Shown: positions 8,206 through 17,343 of the stretch, in pieces
How the letters are laid out: each line of letters begins with the position of its first letter
Numbering within the stretch: position 1 is the stretch's first letter
NCBI RefSeq assembly: GCF_002917095.1
Contig: NZ_PQGA01000013.1
Coordinates: forward strand, 101,317-165,316
Length of the DNA: 64,000 nucleotides
Source of the DNA: Paraburkholderia eburnea
GTDB lineage: Bacteria; Pseudomonadota; Gammaproteobacteria; Burkholderiales; Burkholderiaceae
Reading direction: 5' to 3'
Translations under genes and position numbers: made by a program
Notes under the pieces: model-generated
Database searches by the model: none
Told to the model about the DNA's origin: nothing
What the model saw: only the letters and a program-made list of their open reading frames with translations

Positions 8206-9744
8206 ATGGCTCATAACGCGAAACCGAATATCCTTATCCTCATGGGCGATCAGGTCACGCCAGCCGCGCTGCGCGCCTATGGCAACCCGGTGTCGAAGAC
8301 GCCGCGCATCGACAAGCTCGCGCGCGAAGGCGTCGTGTTCGACTCCGCCTATTGCGCCAGCCCGCTGTGCGCGCCCTCTCGCTATGCGCTGATGGCGGGT
8401 AGCCTGCCTTCGCGCATCGGCGCCTATGACAACGCCGCCGAGCTGCCCGCGCAGACGCTCACGTTCGCGCACTATCTGCGCGAAGCCGGCTACCGCACCG
8501 CGCTTTCCGGCAAGATGCACTTCTGCGGCCCGGATCAGTTGCACGGTTTCGAAACCCGCCTCACCACCGATATCTATCCCGCCGATTTCGGCTGGGTGCC
8601 GGACTGGTCCGATCCGCAACGTCGCCAGAGCTGGTATCACAACATGAGTTCCGTGCTCGACGCGGGACCCTGCGTGCGCACGAACCAGCTCGATTTCGAC
8701 GATGAAGTGGGCTATACGGTGCGTCAGCATCTGTTCGATGTCGCGCGCGATCAGGCCAGCGGCAAGGACGCGCGGCCCTTCCTGACGGTCGCGTCGTTTA
8801 CGCATCCGCACGATCCTTATGCGATTGCCCGCGAATACTGGGATCTTTACGAAGGCGAGGAAATCGATTTGCCGAAGGTGACGCTCGGCTTCGAGGAGAG
8901 CGACCCGCATTCGCGCCGCCTACGCGAAGCCTGCGAGATCGACCGCGAGCCGATCCGGCCCGAGCATGTGCGCCGCGCGCGGCGTGCCTATTACGGCGCG
9001 CTTTCGTATCTCGACGCCCAATTCGGCGCGATCCTCGATACGCTGGATGCCACGGGCCTGGCCGACAACACCATCGTGATCTTCACCGCGGATCACGGCG
9101 ATATGCTCGGCGAGCGCGGCCTCTGGTACAAGATGACGTTTTTTGAAGGCGCCGCGCGCGTGCCGCTGATCGTGCATGCGCCGGGCCGTTTCGCGCCGGC
9201 GCGTGTTCGGGCATCGGTCTCGCATGTCGATCTCTTGCCGACACTCGTGGAAATGGCGACGGGCGAGCGACGCGCCAATTGGCCCGATGCGATCGACGGG
9301 CGCAGCCTCGTGCCGCATCTGCAGGCGCAATCGGCCCACGACGAAGCGATTGGCGAATATCTGGGCGAGGGCGCGCTCGCGCCGATCGTGATGATTCGCC
9401 GCGAGCGTTACAAGTACGTCTATTCGCCGGTGGACCCTGAGCAGCTATTCGATCTGCAAGACGATCCGCTGGAATTGCGCAATCTCGCGAGACATCCTTT
9501 GCACGAGCCGCGCTGTGCGCAGTTCCGTGCGGAAGTCGCGCGCAGATGGAATCTCGACGCGTTGCACGAGGCCGTGCTGGCCAGTCAGCGCCGCCGCAGC
9601 TTTCATTTTCGCGCCACGCGCCAGGGCCGCATCGAACACTGGGACTGGCAGCCACGCGCCGCCGCAAGCGAGCGCTATATCCGCAGTCACCTGGAGCTCG
9701 ACTCGCTCGAGGAAAACGCGCGCTTTCCGCGCGTCAAGCCTTGA
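8206..9744 (+). CDS. betC: Choline sulfatase
   Basis: 512-residue type I sulfatase that hydrolyses choline-O-sulfate to choline and sulfate in the cytoplasm. The N-terminus (KPNILILMGDQ) carries the first metal-binding Asp. The formylglycine motif CAPSR is at 55-59, followed by the conserved G of LMAG, and GKMHFCGPDQLHGFE and the late DHGDMLGERGLWYK metal-ligand block are both present. I start at the ATG 8206 because it brings the family-typical N-terminus; a GTG at 8152 would add 18 unrelated residues. No clear Shine-Dalgarno sequence precedes 8206. It supplies choline to the betIBA pathway and sulfate to assimilation. It converges on the next gene with 15 bases between stops. Confidence 0.93.
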   Translation: MAHNAKPNILILMGDQVTPAALRAYGNPVSKTPRIDKLAREGVVFDSAYCASPLCAPSRYALMAGSLPSRIGAYDNAAELPAQTLTFAHYLREAGYRTALSGKMHFCGPDQLHGFETRLTTDIYPADFGWVPDWSDPQRRQSWYHNMSSVLDAGPCVRTNQLDFDDEVGYTVRQHLFDVARDQASGKDARPFLTVASFTHPHDPYAIAREYWDLYEGEEIDLPKVTLGFEESDPHSRRLREACEIDREPIRPEHVRRARRAYYGALSYLDAQFGAILDTLDATGLADNTIVIFTADHGDMLGERGLWYKMTFFEGAARVPLIVHAPGRFAPARVRASVSHVDLLPTLVEMATGERRANWPDAIDGRSLVPHLQAQSAHDEAIGEYLGEGALAPIVMIRRERYKYVYSPVDPEQLFDLQDDPLELRNLARHPLHEPRCAQFRAEVARRWNLDALHEAVLASQRRRSFHFRATRQGRIEHWDWQPRAAASERYIRSHLELDSLEENARFPRVKP

Positions 9745-9759
9745 GCGAAGGTGGCAAGA

Positions 9760-10773
9760 TCAGGCTGCGTCCCAACGCGCGTCGGCGACGACCAGCTTCT
9801 TCGGAATCAGCTTGAGATCGGTGAAGGTGTCGGCGATCTGCTGCTGATACGCGAAGGTGGCCGCGTCTAGCGGGCGCACGCCGAACGTCGTGCGTTTGAG
9901 CGCGACTTCGAGCGTGCCGGCATCGAGCCCCACCAGCGGTGAGAGTTGCGAAGCCACGCTCGCGATATTGGCGCGCGCATAGTTGTCCACGGCGGCGATT
10001 TCGTCGAGCAGCGCATGCACGATCGGGGCGTGCGCGGCGGCGAACTTGCGGCCCGCGAGATAGTACTGCGTGTTGTTCACGAGGCCTTCGCCGGTCGCGA
10101 TGGCGCGCGCGTTCGCCTGACGCTCGATCGCGGCGAAGTAGGGGTCCCAGATCGCCCATGCGTCCACACTGCGGCTCGTGAAGGCCGCACGCGCATCGGC
10201 GGGCGCGAGATAGACGGGCTGGATATCGTCATAGCGCAGATTCGCTTTCTTGAGCGCTTCGACCAGCAGGTAATGCACGTTCGAGCCGCGATTGAGCGCG
10301 ACGCGCTTGCCGCGCAGATCGGCCACCGTGCGGATCGGCGAGTCCTGTTGCACGACGATGGCCTCGGCGCGCGGCGCAGGCGGCTCGCTGCCGATATAGA
10401 CGAAATCCACGCCGCCTGCCTGCGCGAAGATCGGCGGCGTTTCGCCCACGGTGCCCACATCGACGGCGCCTGCGTTGAGGCCCTCCAGCAATTGCGGGCC
10501 GCCCGGGAATTCAAGCCATTGCACGGTGAAGCCGGCGGACGCGAGGCGCTTCTCCAGCGTTTTCTGAGCCTTCAGGACAACGAAGTTCCCATACTTCTGG
10601 TAGCCGACGCGCAGCACCTTGGCGTCGTCCGCGCGCGCCGCGCTGCTGCCGAGCGCAGCAGCGAGCGCACCCGCCGTTGCGGTGACGCCGCGTAAGGCAC
10701 CCGCCGCGCCGGCTTTAAGGAGCAGACGGCGCGTGTCATTCGCGCCGTGGCGATCGTGCAAAGGTTTCGACAT
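9760..10773 (-). CDS. Aliphatic sulfonate-binding protein, orphan
   Basis: 337-residue SsuA-type periplasmic binding protein. The N-terminus has twin arginines (R15, R16 in TRRLLLKAGAAG) before a hydrophobic stretch ending ARA, suggesting a Tat signal. Mature motifs include LRVGYQKYGNFVVLKA, GPQLLEGLNAGAVDVGTVGETPP and DAWAIWDPYFAA. No permease or ATPase gene is adjacent, so it must borrow a transporter, for example the ssu permease and ATPase at 24841-26462, or work with one elsewhere. I start at the ATG 10771-10773; a further-upstream start would precede the signal with an unrelated sequence. A perfect 12-bp palindrome (CGTGCATGCACG, 10805-10816) lies 31 bases upstream. Confidence 0.87.
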   Translation of the reverse strand: MSKPLHDRHGANDTRRLLLKAGAAGALRGVTATAGALAAALGSSAARADDAKVLRVGYQKYGNFVVLKAQKTLEKRLASAGFTVQWLEFPGGPQLLEGLNAGAVDVGTVGETPPIFAQAGGVDFVYIGSEPPAPRAEAIVVQQDSPIRTVADLRGKRVALNRGSNVHYLLVEALKKANLRYDDIQPVYLAPADARAAFTSRSVDAWAIWDPYFAAIERQANARAIATGEGLVNNTQYYLAGRKFAAAHAPIVHALLDEIAAVDNYARANIASVASQLSPLVGLDAGTLEVALKRTTFGVRPLDAATFAYQQQIADTFTDLKLIPKKLVVADARWDAA

Positions 10774-11008
10774 CGTAGTGTGGCCTTGAAAGGGATAGCG
10801 CAAGCGTGCATGCACGGCGAACGCGCATGATGCTCGGCGAGGCGCGCGCCGGTCAACGAATCCCTTCGAAGATTTTCTGCTACGTATTTCGCGTGGGGGA
10901 AATAAGAGGAACAGGTCGCCTGTTCAGGCATTCGTCATATAAAACGAGCAATCGCCGACGAGCCGCGAAGCGCTGGTGCGCCAAGGGGCCGTCGCGACGC
11001 ACCGCAAT

Positions 11009-11428
11009 TCAATCGTCGAACGTACCTTGATATTCCTGCGCAGCATCCTTGCGTGTATTCATCTCGAACATCACGCCGCCCGGTGCGCGGCAGAAAAAGC
11101 GCGAACCCCGCCCGTTATTGAATATCGCCGTCTCCATCTGCACGCCTTCGGCCTTGAATCGCGCGTAAAGCGCCTGCACGGCTTCGAGGTCCGGCAGTTC
11201 GAAGCCGAGGTGGAAATTCTTCGGCCACGCGGGCGCGTCGGCGCCAGCATGATCGATCACGACGTCATAGCCGGGACGCTTGAGGATATACGAGCGATCC
11301 CAACTGCCCGCGATCGTGAAGCCCAGATATCGCTCGAAAAAAGCCGCCGTGGCTTCGGTATTGGCCGAGGGAAAGCTCAGGTGATTGAGCTTCATGGCCT
11401 GAATGACGTGTTGAGTTGCATCGCTCAT
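11009..11428 (-). CDS. VOC family protein
   Basis: 139-residue single-module glyoxalase/dioxygenase-fold protein: MKLNHLSFPSANTEATAAFFERYLG near the N-terminus, a central HLGFEL strand with DLEAVQALYARF, and the final GVMFEMNT strand that carries a typical metal-ligand Glu. The fold suggests a metal enzyme of unknown reaction. I start at the ATG 11426-11428; an internal ATG at 11393-11395 would still give a whole VOC domain, and neither has a strong ribosome site. It sits alone between a sulfonate-binding protein and a PLP enzyme on the same strand, with no tight spacing to either. Confidence 0.82.
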   Translation of the reverse strand: MSDATQHVIQAMKLNHLSFPSANTEATAAFFERYLGFTIAGSWDRSYILKRPGYDVVIDHAGADAPAWPKNFHLGFELPDLEAVQALYARFKAEGVQMETAIFNNGRGSRFFCRAPGGVMFEMNTRKDAAQEYQGTFDD

Positions 11429-11680
11429 TTTCTGTCTCGCTTGCAGTGGCAGCGGCCCGATGCCGTGCCTTCCAGTGAGAACAGAATAAGAGAATCGAGC
11501 GCGTGCGGATACTCGCATTGCGGGCCGCTCAGGAACGAGCGCGAGGCCCGGCCCGGCGGGCGTTTGCGCGCGATGAGGGAGCGGGCGGGAGACGGGTGCT
11601 CGCGTTTGATACGACGCGATTTGCTGCGGATGGCGTATCCAGCCCGGCATAGCCGGGCCGTAATCCAGATACCTGGTGCG

Positions 11681-12922
11681 TTATGCCGCCAGTTTGAGCG
11701 CCTGCGTGAAGTCCGCAATCAGATCGTCGATATCTTCGATGCCTGCGGAAAGGCGCAGCATGCCGTCGGAAATGCCCATCGCCTTGCGCGTTTCGGCGCC
11801 TGCTTCGTAGAAGATTGTCGGCGCAACAGGAATGATGAGCGTGCGCGTGTCGCCAAGGCCCGTCGCCTTGATCGGCAATTGCAGTGCGTTGACGACGTCG
11901 ATCATGCGCTCCGTGTTGAGCAGTTCGAACGACAGCAGCCAGGACGCGCCCTTGAAGAGCTTTTGTGCGACTTCGTATTGCGGATGGCTCTTCAAGCCAG
12001 GATAAAACACCTTGCCGATTGCCTCATGCCCTTCGAGAAACTGCGCAAGGGCCAGCGCATTGTCGCTGCTCTGCTTGACGCGCAGCGCGAGCGTTTCCGC
12101 GCCGAGAGCAATCGAATGCGCCTGCTCGGACGACAGCGCCGCGCCCATGTCGCGCAGCCCCTTCTTGCGGATTTGCAGCAGACCCTGCTCTTTCGCGGCC
12201 GAACGGCGGTAGTCGTCGGCGATGTTCGGGTACGCGCTCCAGTCGAACAGGCCGGTGTCGGTGACAGCGCCGCCGAGCGCCGCGCCGTGGCCCGCGACCG
12301 TCTTGGTCAGCGAGTTGATGACGAGGCTCGCGCCCACCGCCTTCGGCTTGAACAGCGCGGCGGAGGTGATGGTGTTATCGACGACATAGGCGAGGCCGTG
12401 TTCGCGGCATACGTCGCCAATGCCTTGCAGATCAGGAATCTGCGTGCCTGGATTAGCAATGGTCTCGACGAACACCATGCGCGTATTCGGGCGAATGGCG
12501 TTCTTCACCTCCTCGACATTGCCGGCGTCGACCGTCGTGACTTCGACGCCGAGCGTGCGCAGCGTGCCGAACAGGCTGTTGGTGTTGCCGAACACGTAAC
12601 GGCTCGACACGAGATGATCGCCCGCGCGCAGAAGCGTGAGAAAGGTCGCCGTGATCGCAGCCATGCCCGTGCTGAAGCAGATCGAGCCGACGCCTTCTTC
12701 CAGGCTCGTGATCTTGCGCTCGAGCGCGGCCGTCGTGGGTGTGCCCTGGCGCGCGTAGTTGAAGCCGCCTTTTTTCGTGCCCTGGAACACGCCGATCAGG
12801 TCCTCGACGCGTTCGAAACCATATTGCACCGAGGTATGAATCGGCTGGCGCACGCCGCCGTGCTCGCTGCCCGAAATCCTGTCGCCGTGAACGATGCTGG
12901 TGGTGAAACCTTGCTTGCTCAT
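11681..12922 (-). CDS. Cystathionine gamma-synthase / O-acyl-homoserine sulfhydrylase family enzyme
   Basis: 413-residue PLP enzyme of the Cys/Met metabolism family. It has YARQGTPT at about 56-63 (phosphate-contacting region), FSTGMAAI at 83-90, VVDNT at 180-184 (ring-nitrogen Asp182) and the Schiff-base lysine K207 in NSLTKTVAGHG. The usual family context is SATKY-GGH, so the N-S-L-T and T-V around the lysine are divergent. Members make cystathionine or homocysteine from activated homoserine, or cleave related thioethers; the exact reaction is not decidable here. It has a good ribosome site (GGAGAAGGA). Setting among sulfur-scavenging genes supports a role in methionine or cysteine synthesis. 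Confidence 0.85.
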   Translation of the reverse strand: MSKQGFTTSIVHGDRISGSEHGGVRQPIHTSVQYGFERVEDLIGVFQGTKKGGFNYARQGTPTTAALERKITSLEEGVGSICFSTGMAAITATFLTLLRAGDHLVSSRYVFGNTNSLFGTLRTLGVEVTTVDAGNVEEVKNAIRPNTRMVFVETIANPGTQIPDLQGIGDVCREHGLAYVVDNTITSAALFKPKAVGASLVINSLTKTVAGHGAALGGAVTDTGLFDWSAYPNIADDYRRSAAKEQGLLQIRKKGLRDMGAALSSEQAHSIALGAETLALRVKQSSDNALALAQFLEGHEAIGKVFYPGLKSHPQYEVAQKLFKGASWLLSFELLNTERMIDVVNALQLPIKATGLGDTRTLIIPVAPTIFYEAGAETRKAMGISDGMLRLSAGIEDIDDLIADFTQALKLAA

Positions 12923-13097
12923 TCCTTCTCCGCTCTTCTAGTCCGCATTTCAAATCCGGATTTTAAATCGATTCCCGGTTGCCGATTATCGCCTGTAAGC
13001 CGTGGTCCGCGAAGTCTTTACAGGCGCATTGCGCGCGATTTTTCCTTCAAATTGCAACTAACCGCCAGTCGCCACCAACCCACTCAAACCACGCAAT

Positions 13098-13121
13098 CCT
13101 TGCCAGGATCGTGTGGCAAGG
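13098..13121. repeat. Hairpin in the gap between PLP enzyme and MFS pump
   Basis: CCTTGCCA (13098-13105) pairs with TGGCAAGG (13114-13121) across 8 bases. There is no U-run on the minus strand, so it is not a convincing terminator for the MFS gene. It may belong to the leader of the PLP enzyme; no known methionine-related riboswitch fold was recognised. Confidence 0.35.
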
Positions 13122-13209
13122 CCTGGTTTTACAAGCTATGCACTAGAGTGACCTGGCCACCGGCTTCAACATATTGCGCGTCCAGGCGGCGCCGATACAC
13201 CCGCCAGGA

Positions 13210-14610
13210 TTAACGCTGCGGCGTGCGCTCGATCCGCATTGGCAGCCACAGCGTAGCAGCGAGGCATAAGGCGTGCAGCAGCGCGAGCACGACAAATGCA
13301 GCCTCAAAGTGATGCACCTGTACGCCCGACGCATGGCCTGGCGTCATGACGAGCGACATCGATATCAGCGTCGTCGCGAAAGGACCGCCGATGCGTTGCG
13401 CGATATTGAGCGCGGTATTGGCGACAGGCATACGCGTTTTCGGCAGCGATGCGTAGGCCGCCGCTATCGACGGCACGCTGATGGTGCCTTGTCCCAGGCC
13501 GGCAAGAAAGAGGCTTGCCACGGCCCACGCGGACGAATAGCCGTTGAACGCCATCCACACGAACGCAAGCGTGCCGAGCAGCGCCAGCAGTGCGCCGCCT
13601 GCCGCAACTGCACGGCAGCCGAATCGGTCGGTCAAAATGCCAAGGATTGCGAACGAAATCATCATGCCGATCCCGATGATCGCAACGAGGCCGCCCGCGT
13701 GTGACGCGGAAAGCTCGCATCCTGCGATCAGAAAGAGCGGCACGGCAAGCTGGCGGCCGAACATGATGCCATTGGCGAAAAACTGCACGAGGGCGGCGAC
13801 GCGGAAAGTGCGTCCCTGAAAGATCCGAACGTCGATCAGCGCGGCTTCGCCCTTGCTCCTTGCGTAGAGCACGAAAGCAACAAGTAGCGCGAAGCCTGCG
13901 CATAGGCACAGGAGACTGCCTTGCAAGCCATAGATCAACGCGACAAGACCCGGCGAAACCAGCGCGAAACCGGCGAAATCGAACGGGCGCGGCTGCGCTG
14001 CCACCGTATCGCGCGGTAACATCCGCGCCGCGAGCGCCACACCCAGCACACCGATGGGCACGTTGACGAAAAAGAGCCACGACCACGATGCGTGCGCGAG
14101 TATCGCCCCGGCCAGCACTGGCCCGGCAATGGGGCCGAGCAGGATGGGCAGCGTCGTATAGCCCATCACGCGCTGCATGTTCTGTCCGCCAACGCGCCCG
14201 ATCATCATCTGCGCCATGGGCGCCAGCACGCCCGCGACGAGCCCTTGCAAGAGGCGCGCGCCGATCAGCGCGGCAACGCCGTGGGCCGCGCCGCAGAGCA
14301 TCGAGGCAAACGTGAACGCGGCGAAGCAGAACAGATAGAGACGCTTTGCGCCCACGTGGTCCACGAGCCAGCCGTTGAGCGGCAGCATCAACGCCATCGC
14401 GAGCAGATAGCCGCTCACGATCCATTGCGTCGCCGCGAGGGGCGCGCCGAGTGTATGGCCGATGCTCGACAGCGAAACATTCACGAGCGTCGAATCCATC
14501 TGAGCCATGAATGAGCCGATCGAAACAACAAGGGCGACTTGCCAGACACGCGGATCGATGCGCGAATGCGTCAGTGCGGCTTCGGGCTTGTGCGTAGGCG
14601 TGCCGGTCAT
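13210..14610 (-). CDS. MFS efflux transporter, DHA2/EmrB-type
   Basis: 466-residue membrane protein with many hydrophobic segments and the drug:H+ antiporter signatures: FMAQMDSTLVNVSL in the first helix (about 34-47), GWLVDHVGAKRLYLF in the 2-3 loop (motif A), and the GPIAGPVLAGAI antiporter motif C near 155-170. These mark the 14-helix DHA2 family, which exports drugs, dyes or metabolites, although 466 residues is short for it. No membrane-fusion partner is adjacent. It reads toward the PLP enzyme with a 287-base gap and is divergent from sfnB with 152 bases between starts. The substrate is unknown. Confidence 0.87.
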   Translation of the reverse strand: MTGTPTHKPEAALTHSRIDPRVWQVALVVSIGSFMAQMDSTLVNVSLSSIGHTLGAPLAATQWIVSGYLLAMALMLPLNGWLVDHVGAKRLYLFCFAAFTFASMLCGAAHGVAALIGARLLQGLVAGVLAPMAQMMIGRVGGQNMQRVMGYTTLPILLGPIAGPVLAGAILAHASWSWLFFVNVPIGVLGVALAARMLPRDTVAAQPRPFDFAGFALVSPGLVALIYGLQGSLLCLCAGFALLVAFVLYARSKGEAALIDVRIFQGRTFRVAALVQFFANGIMFGRQLAVPLFLIAGCELSASHAGGLVAIIGIGMMISFAILGILTDRFGCRAVAAGGALLALLGTLAFVWMAFNGYSSAWAVASLFLAGLGQGTISVPSIAAAYASLPKTRMPVANTALNIAQRIGGPFATTLISMSLVMTPGHASGVQVHHFEAAFVVLALLHALCLAATLWLPMRIERTPQR

Positions 14611-14762
14611 TTCCCGCTTGTGCTCTCGTGGGCTTCTGTAGAAACACGAATATTACCGCCGCAACGTGCCACGCCATGGAATATCGATCTGCCAATCGCT
14701 CGTTTGGCGGGCGTCGCGTTCGTTGCTAGATTGTCCGCACCTACACTAGTGCGGAGAAAATC

Positions 14763-15980
14763 ATGGCAGAGACCGGAGAGCAGGGCCAGCGCGCGAACGT
14801 GCGCGTGATCGCCGACGATGACGAAGCGATCGCCGTCGCGCGCGAACTCGCCGCGCGTCTTGCCGAGGGCGCCGCCGAGCGCGATCGTGAACGGCGGCTG
14901 CCGCGCGAGGAGATCGAATGGTTCTCGCAATCGGGCCTGTGGGGCATCACGGTACCGAAGGCCTACGGCGGCGCGGGCGTGTCGTTCGTCACGCTCACCG
15001 AAGTCGTCAAGCTGATTTCTGCCGCCGATTCGTCGATTGGGCAATTGCCGCAGAATCATTTTGGTCTGGTCGACGTGATTACGCTTACGGGCACCGAGGA
15101 ACAGAAGCGCTATTTCTTCGCAGAAGTGCTGGCGGGCAAGCGCTTTGGCAATGGGTTCTCCGAAAAGGGCACAAAAAACGTGCTCGATCTGAAAACGCGC
15201 GTGCGCCGCGATGGCGACGACTATGTCGTGGACGGCACCAAGTTCTATTCGACGGGTGCACTGTTCGCGCATTTCGTTCCGGTGCTCGGACTCGATGACG
15301 AGCGGCGCGGCTGGCTCGCCTATATTCCGCAGGGCACGGCTGGGCTGACGATTACCGATGACTGGTCGGGCTTCGGCCAGCGCACCACGGCGAGCGGCAC
15401 GGTCACGCTGGAGAATGTGCGCGTGAGCGCATCGCATGTGCTGCCCGCGTATCGCGTCTCCGATCAGCCGACGCTCAACGGCCCGGTTTCGCAGATCATT
15501 CAGGCGGCCATCGACGCGGGGATCGCGAAGGCGGCTATTGACGATACGCTCGCTTTCGTGCGCGAGCGCGCGCGGCCTTGGGTCGATAGCGGCGTCGAGC
15601 GCGCGAGCGAAGATCCGTTGACGGTGCGCGAGATTGGCCGCCTCTATATCCAGTTGCACGCGGCTGAGGCCTTGCTTGAACGCTCGGCGAAGGTGCTTGA
15701 CGAAATCGCCGCACAGGACGCGGTGAGCGAAGACGATGTCGCGCGCGCGTCGGTGGCCGTGGGCGAGGCCAAGGTGCTGACCACCGAAGCGGCGCTGCTG
15801 GCAGGGGAAAAACTCTTCGAGCTGGCGGGTACGCAATCGACGCTTGCCGCGCACAATCTCGACCGCCACTGGCGTAACGCGCGCACGCATACGCTGCATG
15901 ATCCGGTGCGCTGGAAGTATCACCTCGTCGGCAATTACTATCTGAATGGCGCCAAGCCTGCGCGCCACGCGTGGAACTGA
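14763..15980 (+). CDS. sfnB: SfnB-family sulfur-acquisition oxidoreductase
   Basis: 405-residue flavoprotein with the acyl-CoA dehydrogenase fold, of the SfnB group expressed under sulfur starvation. Features are RDRERRLPREEIEWFSQSGL in the N-terminal helical domain, PKAYGGAGVS near 65-74, the central FMN-facing strand FGNGFSEKGTKN, DDWSGFGQRTTASGT, and the C-terminal LDRHWRNARTHTLHDP block shared with DszC. In pseudomonads sfnB is in the dimethyl-sulfone utilisation regulon; its exact substrate is uncertain. AGTGCGGAG precedes the ATG. It shares a bidirectional terminator with the convergent sulfate-binding gene. No sfnG or sfnR is in the window. Confidence 0.85.
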   Translation: MAETGEQGQRANVRVIADDDEAIAVARELAARLAEGAAERDRERRLPREEIEWFSQSGLWGITVPKAYGGAGVSFVTLTEVVKLISAADSSIGQLPQNHFGLVDVITLTGTEEQKRYFFAEVLAGKRFGNGFSEKGTKNVLDLKTRVRRDGDDYVVDGTKFYSTGALFAHFVPVLGLDDERRGWLAYIPQGTAGLTITDDWSGFGQRTTASGTVTLENVRVSASHVLPAYRVSDQPTLNGPVSQIIQAAIDAGIAKAAIDDTLAFVRERARPWVDSGVERASEDPLTVREIGRLYIQLHAAEALLERSAKVLDEIAAQDAVSEDDVARASVAVGEAKVLTTEAALLAGEKLFELAGTQSTLAAHNLDRHWRNARTHTLHDPVRWKYHLVGNYYLNGAKPARHAWN

Positions 15981-16006
15981 GCCGGTTTTAAAGAGCGGTT
16001 AAACGC

Positions 16007-16046
16007 AAAAGCGGGACGGGTGTTTAAAACACCCGTCCCGCTTTTT
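16007..16046. terminator. Bidirectional terminator between sfnB and sbp
   Basis: A 19-bp perfect inverted repeat, 16007-16025 pairing with 16027-16045, with core GCGGGACGGGTG / CACCCGTCCCGC. It is flanked by A4 and T5, so it can end transcripts from both convergent genes. Confidence 0.93.
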
Positions 16047-16063
16047 AAATGCTTCACGCAGCG

Positions 16064-17083
16064 TTACTTGCGATCCGCGTAAATCTGGTCGAATGTGCCG
16101 CCGTCGGCGAAATGCGCAGCCTGCGCCTTTTGCCAGCTACCGAACACCTGTTCCACCGTGAAGGTCTTGAGCGGCTTGAACTCGTCGGCGTGTTTCGCGA
16201 GCACGGCCTTGTCGCGCGGACGCAGATGATGCTGCGCGATGATTTCCTGCGCCGCCGGCGTGTACAGATATGTGAGGTAGGCCTGCGCTTCCTTGCGCGT
16301 GCCGCGCTTGTCGACGACCTTGTCTACGACAGCGACGGGCGGCTCGGCCAGCAGGCTCACGGACGGATAGACTGCTTCGAAGTCCTTGGCATTCGCGCCT
16401 GTTTCAATCAGGCCCACCTCGTTTTCGAAAGTAACGAGCACGTCGCCGATGTCGCGCTGCGTGAACGTGGTGGTGGCACCGCGTCCGCCTGCATCCAGGA
16501 CCGGTACGTTCTTGAGCAGCGCGCGCTCGAAATCGAGCGCCTGTGCGTCGCTCGCGCCCTGCAGCTTGCGATAGCCCCAGGCGGCCAGATACGCATAACG
16601 GCCATTGCCCGAGGTCTTCGGATTGGCGATCACGACTTGCACACCGGCCCTGGTCAGATCGTCCCAGTCCTTGATGTGCTTCGGATTGCCCTTGCGCACG
16701 AGAAACACCATGGTGGTGGTGTAGGGCGCGCTCGCGTCGGGCAGGCGCGAGCGCCAGTCGGCGGGCACGAGCTGGCCGCGTTCGGCGAGCAGGTCGATAT
16801 CGTTGGGCTGGTTCATGGTGACGACGTCGGCCTGCAGACCTTGCAGGACCGAGAGCGCCTGCGCGCTCGACGCGCCATGCGACTGGCGGATCGTTACGGT
16901 TTCGCCGCTCTTTTGCTTGTAGTCGGCGATGAAGCTCGCGTCGATGTCCTTATAGAGTTCGCGCGTGACGTCGTACGAAACGTTGAGCAGCGAGACATCA
17001 GCGTGCGCAAGCGGCGCGGCAAATGCAGCGCCGGCAACGATGCCCGCGCCAATAACGCGCACGGCGCGCCCAATTCCTGTCAT
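16064..17083 (-). CDS. sbp: Sulfate-binding periplasmic protein
   Basis: 339-residue sulfate/thiosulfate-binding protein of the Sbp/CysP family. The signal peptide ends AHA at about 26-28. Typical blocks are LLNVSYDVTRELY, IRQSHGASSAQA, DVVTMNQPNDIDLLAERG, NPKTSGNGRYAYLAAWGY and RGATTTFTQRDIGDVLVTFENEV; several of these line the sulfate pocket. GGGGATCACC precedes the ATG. The partner genes cysT, cysW and cysA are absent here, so it must feed permeases encoded elsewhere. Expression under sulfur limitation is expected from the family, not shown. Confidence 0.95.
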   Translation of the reverse strand: MTGIGRAVRVIGAGIVAGAAFAAPLAHADVSLLNVSYDVTRELYKDIDASFIADYKQKSGETVTIRQSHGASSAQALSVLQGLQADVVTMNQPNDIDLLAERGQLVPADWRSRLPDASAPYTTTMVFLVRKGNPKHIKDWDDLTRAGVQVVIANPKTSGNGRYAYLAAWGYRKLQGASDAQALDFERALLKNVPVLDAGGRGATTTFTQRDIGDVLVTFENEVGLIETGANAKDFEAVYPSVSLLAEPPVAVVDKVVDKRGTRKEAQAYLTYLYTPAAQEIIAQHHLRPRDKAVLAKHADEFKPLKTFTVEQVFGSWQKAQAAHFADGGTFDQIYADRK

Positions 17084-17343
17084 GGTGATCCCCGGGTTGT
17101 CTGTTAGATGGGTCTGTTAGATGAGCCGGCAGCAAGGCCGCGCAGGCGATCCATTCTATAGGCCGAGGGCGCGGGCTTTATATCAATCCCTGCATTGCTT
17201 TCCCGAATGGAAGATAAGAGCGCGGCAAGCCTCGTGCGGTGGGCACTCGCGTGTGCCCGTTATATCGATCTGCCGATTCGTTATTGGAGCCTCGCGCGCC
17301 GCCTTTTTATACTGCGCCGAGGACGCTTCACGGGCCGCGTCAT

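Noticed and set aside
12923..13209. A methionine-related riboswitch upstream of the PLP enzyme
   Set aside because: One simple hairpin only; no multi-helix conserved core.
10976..13213. A 745-codon plus-strand open frame
   Set aside because: It lies antisense to the VOC and PLP-enzyme genes, has an Arg/Ala-rich composition without domains, and results from GC-rich third positions.
14700..14762. A sigma-54 promoter upstream of sfnB
   Set aside because: TGGCGGG and TTGCT occur but the GG-to-GC spacing is 17 or 13 bases, not the required 10.
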